Positions 58,230 through 64,000 of a DNA stretch of 64,000 nucleotides are shown here, piece after piece. The stretch comes from Hyphomicrobium sp. Its GTDB lineage: Bacteria; Pseudomonadota; Alphaproteobacteria; Rhizobiales; Hyphomicrobiaceae. The notes under the pieces are model-generated. The model searched no databases. It saw only the letters and a list, made by a program, of their open reading frames with translations, and was not told where the DNA came from. The translations under genes were made by a program, and so were the position numbers. The DNA is taken from positions 62,001 to 126,000 of the forward strand of contig JAEUME010000011.1 of assembly GCA_016793445.1 (NCBI GenBank), read 5' to 3'. Position 1 is the first letter of the stretch; every line of letters starts with the position of its first letter.

Positions 58230-59522
58230 TCAGATGATCAGGAAATCGGCTGCGGCGAGAGCCGGCTTGTTGGCTGCCGTCAGCATGGCGAACTTGATCT
58301 GCGCGGCGCTGCCCGTGCCGTCGGCATCATAAAACAGCTCCCCCGTCGATCTGTTGTAAATGATGCAGTCGTTGGAATCGTGTGCCTTCGCGCCGGTATA
58401 GAAGCACGCTGCCTTGAGCCAGCCGGTCGTCGCTCCAAGCCCTTTGAAGATGGCGTTATCGAGCTGGATGCTTTCAGCGGCGGGATTGAAATCCGGCAGG
58501 CTCGCTGGCCCCTTCGCGATCGTTTTGTCGAAGATGAACGTGTCCGCGCCGCTGCCACCAGTTAGAATGTCGCGGCCGCCACGGCCATTGATCAGGTCGT
58601 TGCCCGCCCCGCCCTGAATCTTGTTGTCATAGATCGACCCGCCGAGGAAATCGTTGCCTGATCCACCGATTGCGTTCTCGATGATCGCACCCTTGGCGAT
58701 CGCGACGTTCTTCTTCAGACCGCCGACGCTGGAGAACGCCGTCTGGTTGAGATCGATGTGCGCGCTCTGCGCGTAGCCGGAGAAATCGAGCGTATCGTTG
58801 CCCCCGCCGTCCCAGATAGCGAAGACGGCTTTCTGAGATGAAGAACCGATGTGGAATTCCGCCCGGTCCGCGTTCGCGTTGAACCCGTACGTCGTGTTGC
58901 CCGCACGCGTTGACCAGTTGGCGCCATACATCTTCTGCGCGGCGGCGATGTCGTGCAGCAGTGGCGTTGCGGCATAGGTGTAGCCATGCGAAGCGCCGGT
59001 GTTGGAAGCCGCAAAGTAGCTCATCACCGTGTATTGCAGGCTGTCTTGAATGTAGAGCGCGTCTTTCGCGTAAGCCGGATCGCCGCCATCGTAATTGCCC
59101 GGATGGTCGAGCCCGATCGCATGGCCGATCTCATGAATGATGGCCATAAAATCGTAGGATCCCTTGACGGGTGATTTGAACCAGCCGTTCGAGGGATTGA
59201 TGAAGACGTCGCCGGCTGCACTCGATGCTGTACGGCTGCCAGGAAAGTAGGCCCAGGCATATCCGTCTTGGGAAGTTTCGCCGGAAAACAGGATCGTCGC
59301 AGAATCGCTGTTGACGCGGGAAAACTTGATCAGTGCAACGTCCGACCAGAGCTTGAGAGCCTCCTCGGCAGCAGCCATCTGAGCGCTGTTGAAGCGGGTA
59401 AAGCCGCTGGAACTCGAACTATACCGGAAGGCGTAGGTTACGGGCGTCTCCCACGCATTCGCCCAGCCCGAGGTGGCCATCTGATTGGCCGCCTGTTCGT
59501 ACGTGTAGGAAATAGACGGCAC
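58230..59522 (-). CDS. serralysin-like M10 zinc protease with RTX repeats
   Basis: A 430-residue secreted protease. The zinc site is HEIGHAIGLDH (H130, E131, H134, H140), with a Met-turn at TVMSYF (M167). Between residues about 290 and 345 lie RTX calcium-binding nonapeptides (GGSGNDFLGG, GGAGNDLING, GGSGADTFIF). No N-terminal signal; the C-terminus ends AADFLII, fitting a type I secretion signal. The C-terminal 90 residues resemble those of the RTX protein at the window end. No exporter genes are in view. Confidence 0.92.
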   Translation of the reverse strand: MPSISYTYEQAANQMATSGWANAWETPVTYAFRYSSSSSGFTRFNSAQMAAAEEALKLWSDVALIKFSRVNSDSATILFSGETSQDGYAWAYFPGSRTASSAAGDVFINPSNGWFKSPVKGSYDFMAIIHEIGHAIGLDHPGNYDGGDPAYAKDALYIQDSLQYTVMSYFAASNTGASHGYTYAATPLLHDIAAAQKMYGANWSTRAGNTTYGFNANADRAEFHIGSSSQKAVFAIWDGGGNDTLDFSGYAQSAHIDLNQTAFSSVGGLKKNVAIAKGAIIENAIGGSGNDFLGGSIYDNKIQGGAGNDLINGRGGRDILTGGSGADTFIFDKTIAKGPASLPDFNPAAESIQLDNAIFKGLGATTGWLKAACFYTGAKAHDSNDCIIYNRSTGELFYDADGTGSAAQIKFAMLTAANKPALAAADFLII

Positions 59523-59554
59523 CGGCCCACCTCAATGCAGGTCTCGAACGCGAG

Positions 59555-59592
59555 GTTGGTGAGGTGCGCTCCCAATCGCGGCCCTCACCAAC
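59555..59592. promoter_or_regulatory. inverted repeat upstream of the RTX protease gene
   Basis: GTTGGTGAGG (59555-59564) and CCTCACCAAC (59583-59592), an exact 10-bp inverted repeat with 18 bases between, 33 bases before the protease start. Could be an operator or a leader hairpin. Confidence 0.4.
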
Positions 59593-59801
59593 TCCCTCAC
59601 GTGCATGTGGGACAAACTAACCGAGTGCCTTCAACAGATCCTTTGCGCGAGCGCTAAAATTCATTTCAACAACCTCATACTCCGGCGAAAGCCCCGTATT
59701 TGCGCGGTTTTAAGTTATAAATTGCGTGAACGAAGTCTTACCAAGACTGCTCAAAGGCTATTTCTTGCGCGCGCTTTTTGGCCTGGAGGGGCGGCCGGGC
59801 C

Positions 59802-60797
59802 TCAGACAGAAGGGGTCGCACACCCGCCGGCTGCGGCGCGCACCTGATGGAGCCAGGCATGGCGCTCCTTGCGCGCCCGAAGCGCCGTCAGCATGTCGAC
59901 CTCAACGAAGCGGGCCCGCGTGTTGGGCTGCAACTGGCCGATGAGGTCCATGTCCGCGGAGATGACCGTGCCGAGCATGAAATAGCCGCCGCCTGAAACA
60001 GCATCGCGATGAAGCACGATGGGCTCGGTCCCACCCGGGACCTGAATGGAACCATACGGGTAGCAGGAATCAACAATGTTGGAAGGGTCGGAGCCGGCGC
60101 CGAACGGCGGCTCGCGCGGTTTGAACTGCAGCGCCGTACCGCCGCGGAAGCGGTAGCCGATGCGATCGGCCTCCGGCGCAACCTTCCAGGTATCAGCGAA
60201 GAACTGGCGGCGGGAGTCCGCCTTGACGCGATGGATGTAGAGTCCGGGCAGCACGCGCAGCTCGGCGGGATCGCCGGGGGCGCGGCGCAGCGCTTCTCCT
60301 ACGCTGCGCCCCTCTGCTCCTGCTGCTTGGGCTTGTCCGGCATTGAGCACGTCACCGGCTTCCAACTTGCGCCCCTTGAAACCGCCAAGTGCACCCAGCC
60401 CATACGTCGAACGGCTGCCAAGTACGACAGGCACATCGATCCCGCCTGCGACCGCGATATAGGCGCGCGCGCCCTTTCTCAAGAAATCAAAGCTCAGCGT
60501 TTCGCCCTTGCGGACAAGAAAGCTCGTCCAGGTCGACCGTGGCGAGCCATCGACCTTGGGGGGAAGTTCCGCGCCTGTGACTGCGACAAGCTTGTCCTCG
60601 CCAAAGCGAATTTGCGGCCCCGTGAAGACCGCCTCCAGGACCGCTGCACCTTCCTCGTTGCCGACCAGAATGTTGGCACAGCGCAGCGCGGCGCGATCCA
60701 TGCCGCCCGAAAGCGGTATGCCGATATGATAGTAGCCCGGTCTGCCGAGATCCTGCACGGTGGTCGCAAGGCCCGGCTGGATGATCTCAAGCGCCAT
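59802..60797 (-). CDS. pxpC: 5-oxoprolinase subunit PxpC (biotin-dependent carboxyltransferase family)
   Basis: PxpC works with PxpA and PxpB to hydrolyse 5-oxoproline (pyroglutamate) to glutamate using ATP. The 331-residue protein starts MALEIIQPGLATTVQDLGRPG and shows the family segments GIPLSGGMDRAALRCAN and FGAGSDPSNIVDSCYPYGSIQVPGG (shortened). Its ATG lies 11 bases inside the end of pxpB, so translation is coupled. Homologues form the carboxyltransferase half of urea carboxylase. Confidence 0.92.
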   Translation of the reverse strand: MALEIIQPGLATTVQDLGRPGYYHIGIPLSGGMDRAALRCANILVGNEEGAAVLEAVFTGPQIRFGEDKLVAVTGAELPPKVDGSPRSTWTSFLVRKGETLSFDFLRKGARAYIAVAGGIDVPVVLGSRSTYGLGALGGFKGRKLEAGDVLNAGQAQAAGAEGRSVGEALRRAPGDPAELRVLPGLYIHRVKADSRRQFFADTWKVAPEADRIGYRFRGGTALQFKPREPPFGAGSDPSNIVDSCYPYGSIQVPGGTEPIVLHRDAVSGGGYFMLGTVISADMDLIGQLQPNTRARFVEVDMLTALRARKERHAWLHQVRAAAGGCATPSV

Positions 60798-61662
60798 GGA
60801 GCACCTCGTCGAGCTTTTGGTTGTAGGCATCAATGTCACGATTGAAGGCATCGAGCGAGAACGTTACCTCACGCATCAATGGCACGAAGCGACCAGCCTC
60901 GACGTCGCCAAGGGCTGCATCGTAAGCTTCCCGATCGATCGGTTTCCATTTGACGATGTCGCCTGGCCTGAACAGACACATGAAGTCCCTCAGGTAGCTG
61001 ATCTGCTGATTGGGATCGTAGATCGGCATGGGCGTGATGCCGAACATCTGATAGCCGCCCGCACCGCGCACCGAATAGATGCAGCCAAAGCAGCCGCCAT
61101 GTCCGACGGTGAGTTTTGGCGTGTCCGTGCGCGGGCGCAGATACTTGGGCACCTGAAGCTGCCTGGCGCGCTCCACCATTTGATAGAGGAACGGCAGTCC
61201 CGCCACAAAGCCAACCATTGAAACGAACCAGGGCGCGCTCGAATGGGCTTTGATGAACGCGTCCGCGCCGTCCAGGTTATTCACGCGGGCGGCATACGCG
61301 ATGTCCGTGCTCCCGGGCTCCTGGTGGCGTTCGCGAAACCGCATGAGCGTCTCATGAGTCCAGGGATCGTTGTAAAAAACGGGAATCTCGATGATCCGCG
61401 TCTTGATGACCGCCTCGGCACGCTCGGCAGCCGCTTCCAGGCGCTTGACCTCCGTTGCTAGATCATCCGGCGCGATCCGGTCGGGATCGAACTTGATCTG
61501 AAACGATGCGTTCGCCGGGCAGATCTCGGTCACACCGGAAATCTTGCTCTCGCGGACGGCTTTGGTGACCGATAGGCTCTTGAAGAAGGCCTCAAGAGAC
61601 ATCTCCTCGGAGACTTCCACAAACAGATGCTCGTCACCGCCGAATGTGTACCTCGATTGCAT
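60787..61662 (-). CDS. pxpB: 5-oxoprolinase subunit PxpB
   Basis: PxpB (KipI-like, 291 residues) forms the PxpBC part of 5-oxoprolinase. Motifs include the N-terminal GGDEHLFVEVSEEMS, PVFYNDPWT, and FGCIYSVRGAGGYQMFG with the conserved GGYQ. It is seven bases after the BCCP gene and overlaps pxpC by 11. Confidence 0.92.
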   Translation of the reverse strand: MQSRYTFGGDEHLFVEVSEEMSLEAFFKSLSVTKAVRESKISGVTEICPANASFQIKFDPDRIAPDDLATEVKRLEAAAERAEAVIKTRIIEIPVFYNDPWTHETLMRFRERHQEPGSTDIAYAARVNNLDGADAFIKAHSSAPWFVSMVGFVAGLPFLYQMVERARQLQVPKYLRPRTDTPKLTVGHGGCFGCIYSVRGAGGYQMFGITPMPIYDPNQQISYLRDFMCLFRPGDIVKWKPIDREAYDAALGDVEAGRFVPLMREVTFSLDAFNRDIDAYNQKLDEVLHGA

Positions 61663-61669
61663 GAAGCGC

Positions 61670-61912
61670 TCACCCGTCGATCAGAGCGAGCGGCTGACCT
61701 GGCGCTATTTCCTCGCCATGGCTAACCAGATAGCGCGTGAAGGTGCCGGCGTGCTCGGTTTTCACCTCGTTGAACGACTTCATGATCTCTATGAGACCCA
61801 CCACGTCGCCGGCATTGACCGCATCGCCCGGATTCTTGAAAGCGGGCTCCTCGGGAGAGGGCCGGTGATAGAAAATCCCAGGAAGAGGGGAAAGAACCTC
61901 AATGCCTGCCAT
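61670..61912 (-). CDS. biotin carboxyl carrier-like protein
   Basis: An 80-residue single biotinyl-lipoyl domain. The biotin attachment motif is EIMKS with Lys45, in VVGLIEIMKSFNEV. It belongs to the BCCP branch found in urea-carboxylase-like and pxp operons. No biotin carboxylase (accC-like) gene accompanies it here, so it either uses a distant carboxylase or serves as an assembly partner. It is 57 bases after pxpA. Confidence 0.9.
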   Translation of the reverse strand: MAGIEVLSPLPGIFYHRPSPEEPAFKNPGDAVNAGDVVGLIEIMKSFNEVKTEHAGTFTRYLVSHGEEIAPGQPLALIDG

Positions 61913-61969
61913 GATCGCATCTCCCTCACGGCCGCCCTTGCGAGGGCCATCCTCGTTTAATAGTCCGGG

Positions 61970-62692
61970 TCAGAAATAGGGTTGCACGGCCTCATGCACA
62001 GCCTTGGCAATGGCCGCAGCGCCGGGCGTATCGGAATGCACACAGATCGTCTCGGCGCGAACGGGAACATCCTTTCCGCCGGTCGAACGCACCACGCCCT
62101 CCTTGATCGCGCGCACGCACTTGGCTGCTGCGGCGGCTGGATCTTTCGCCTCATGTTCGCGCGTGATGATGAGCCCGCCGTCGTCATTATAATCGAGATC
62201 AGCGAAAAACTCGGCGATGAAAGCGACGCCCCGCTGCTTGCAGACACGCTCCTGGCAGGTTGCGCTCATGCCCAGAACCGGCAGCTTGAAGATCTCCGCC
62301 ACGTCCGCCACCGCATGCGCCATATCCTCTGAACGCGCCGCCATGCCGTAAAGAGCCCCATGAGGCTTCAAGTGATGGAGCGCAATGCCTTCGGCTTCGG
62401 CAAAGCCCTTCAAGGCTCCGGTCTGATAGATGATGCAGTTGGCCAGTTCCTCACGCCAGATCTTCATCTCGCGCCGGCCGAAGCCCTGAAGATCCGGCAG
62501 CGAGGGATGCGCGCCGACCTTGACGCCGTGGCGCTTGGCAAGGCGCACCGTGGCGCGCATGTGGTTGAAGTCGGAGGCGTGAAAGCCGCAAGCCACATTG
62601 GCGAGCGAAATAAAGGGCATCAGCGCTGCGTCATCGCCCATCCGGTAAAGCGAGAATCCCTCACCCATGTCGCAGTTAATGCTGACCGGCAT
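61970..62692 (-). CDS. pxpA: 5-oxoprolinase subunit PxpA (LamB/YcsF family)
   Basis: PxpA is the ATP-dependent ring-opening component. The 240-residue protein has the diagnostic start SINCDMGEGF, ANVACGFHASDF, GAHPSLPDLQGFGRR and the late ICVHSDTPGA. It heads the operon pxpA-BCCP-pxpB-pxpC. The ATG at 62690-62692 gives MPVSINCDMG; further upstream codons lack support. Confidence 0.94.
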   Translation of the reverse strand: MPVSINCDMGEGFSLYRMGDDAALMPFISLANVACGFHASDFNHMRATVRLAKRHGVKVGAHPSLPDLQGFGRREMKIWREELANCIIYQTGALKGFAEAEGIALHHLKPHGALYGMAARSEDMAHAVADVAEIFKLPVLGMSATCQERVCKQRGVAFIAEFFADLDYNDDGGLIITREHEAKDPAAAAAKCVRAIKEGVVRSTGGKDVPVRAETICVHSDTPGAAAIAKAVHEAVQPYF

Positions 62693-62814
62693 GCTCCCTC
62701 GCTGGGTATCGCCCGTAATCAGGCGCATCGCGATGCTAGGGGAACTGCGCACGGGAAGCCAGCCGCCAACAGTCTAAGCTGTTTGCGATGCAGCATTCAC
62801 AACCGGCCGAGGAC

Positions 62815-64000
62815 TCAGACGATGAAGAACTCGGCCGCCGACATTGCGGGCTTGTTGCTCAAAACCGCAAACGCGACCGCCGCTGCCGGGCCGTTGCCGT
62901 CGCGGTCATAGCTCAAGATACCCGTGCTGGTATTGTAGAGAATGCGGTCGCTGGCGTCGTGTGCCGTTCCCGATGCCGAGGCATAGAACATCTCGCCGGA
63001 CAATGCGCCGGTAGACGACCCCAGTGCGGTGAAGATGGAGTTCTCCAGCTTGATCGCGTGGTTCGCCGTCGAATAGTTGGTGATCGTGTCACGATTGGCC
63101 GACGCGCTGAGCGCGGTGTTGAATAAAAAGGTGTCGTATCCGGCGCCACCGTTCAGAACATCGTTGCCCGCGCCGCCATTCAGGATGTCGTTGCCCGACA
63201 GTCCGTAAAGCTTGTCCGCCCCATTGCCTCCCGAGAGGACGTCGTTGACGCCACTATGGCCAAAGAGAGTGTCATTGCCGGAGGTGCCTGAGATCGTCTT
63301 GGATCCGAAGTCGAAGACCTGGGTGGCAATCGCGTTGTTGCCATGGAACCCGAACGTCATGACGCGGCCATCTGACATCAGCTCCATGTCGTAAGGCCGC
63401 GATACGCCCTGCGCGCCACCCAGCGTGTCGAGAGAGGCCTCGCTGCCGATTTCCGCGCCGTTCATGGCAAACTGCCGGACTAGGTTCTTCTCCGGCAATC
63501 CGCCGCCGGTCTGCCGCCAGCCGATGGCAAATCCGCCGTGGGCAAGCTCGGTCGTGAAGAAGTGCAGGATGTGGCGCGCGCCCGTCACCGTTTCAACCAC
63601 CGTCTCGCCGCCGGACTTCGCCCCCGTCGCCGTGAAGCGCTGGAAGTGAATTTCCTCGGCAGAGCCGCTGTCTTCTTCCCAGATTGCGACAAAGCCGCCG
63701 TTGCCAAGCGCCAGCACATCGAGCGTCTTGGTCTCGTAGCTGCGTCCCGCTGCTATCGTGTCGATGGCGAACTCGACACCCGACACCGCGCCCGTGGAAC
63801 TGAAGAAGCGGCCCTTGAGCCCGGACATGGTGATGCCAGACAGAGATGCCGATCCGGTCGCCCAGATCGCAACGGCGCGCCCGTCTCCCAGCGCGGCCGC
63901 ATCCGTGCCGAACTGCAGCCCCGTCCGGTCCGAGTTGACGATGAACTCTCCGCCCGCTGGGGCGCCTGTGGCACCGATGATGCGCCCCACGATGTCGGTG
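62815..64000 (-). CDS. RTX-repeat secreted protein (5' end outside window)
   Basis: The C-terminal 395 or so residues of a larger protein; the frame is open through the right edge, so no start is assigned. Repeated blocks of about 60 residues with (V/A)AIW are seen first (GRAVAIWATGS, GGFVAIWEEDS, GGFAIGWRQTG), then RTX nonapeptides (GTSGNDTLFG, GGNGADKLYG, GGAGNDVLNG), then a C-terminal domain ending AAEFFIV. This fits a type I secreted calcium-binding protein. Role unknown. Confidence 0.88.
   Translation of the reverse strand, partial: TDIVGRIIGATGAPAGGEFIVNSDRTGLQFGTDAAALGDGRAVAIWATGSASLSGITMSGLKGRFFSSTGAVSGVEFAIDTIAAGRSYETKTLDVLALGNGGFVAIWEEDSGSAEEIHFQRFTATGAKSGGETVVETVTGARHILHFFTTELAHGGFAIGWRQTGGGLPEKNLVRQFAMNGAEIGSEASLDTLGGAQGVSRPYDMELMSDGRVMTFGFHGNNAIATQVFDFGSKTISGTSGNDTLFGHSGVNDVLSGGNGADKLYGLSGNDILNGGAGNDVLNGGAGYDTFLFNTALSASANRDTITNYSTANHAIKLENSIFTALGSSTGALSGEMFYASASGTAHDASDRILYNTSTGILSYDRDGNGPAAAVAFAVLSNKPAMSAAEFFIV

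Overview
The window is GC-rich chromosomal DNA of an alphaproteobacterium, most likely a member of the Hyphomicrobiales (Rhizobiales). Support comes from the iscR/iscS-sufBC order, a Usg-family gene, the DUF1285-MoxR-DUF58-DUF4159 cluster, bactofilin, a GAAC-N7-GAAC LexA-type box upstream of ssb, and dispersed palindromes of the rhizobial type. Species cannot be read from the sequence alone.

Layout. 1-3600: Fe-S assembly operon (an IscR-IscS fusion, SufB, SufC; minus strand, running off the left edge). 3.8-10.3 kb: hydrolase, M28 peptidase, anhydromuramate kinase anmK, tyrS, tautomerase and its divergent LysR regulator. 10.4-22.3 kb: envelope and repair genes (YhdP/AsmA-like giant protein, Bcp peroxiredoxin, bactofilin, an SbcCD/YhaON-like nuclease-ATPase pair, small secreted proteins, MarC, Usg). 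22.4-30.2 kb: the MoxR cluster, probably a membrane-anchored chaperone/envelope system of unsettled function. 30.4-33 kb: a degenerate HIBADH-like protein and a zinc phospholipase C-like/DUF4332 fusion. 33-38.1 kb: a minimal ethanolamine unit (eutB, eutC, permease, AraC regulator) with no microcompartment genes, carrying two structured palindromes.

38.05-41.68 kb is a small genomic island in the 3' end of a tRNA-Lys gene, bounded by identical 63-bp direct repeats. It holds a Fic protein, a broken SRAP gene, two tandem peptides with near-identical double-glycine leaders and diverged cores, a truncated tyrosine recombinase and a 3' fragment of a tRNA-Thr. This is the most likely home of something undescribed.

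42-50 kb: DMT transporter, queuosine genes tgt-queA (Tgt appears to lack its zinc site), DUF423, two cyclophilins, an alkyltransferase-like protein, coaD, ompW and a Crp/Fnr regulator. 50.3-57.9 kb: gyrA, PRC-barrel protein, cytochrome c, a structured intergenic segment, YkgJ-like protein, ssb and a hypothetical. 58.2-64 kb: a 5-oxoproline (pyroglutamate) hydrolysis operon, pxpA-BCCP-pxpB-pxpC, flanked by two RTX type I secretion substrates, one a serralysin-like protease and the other cut by the window end.
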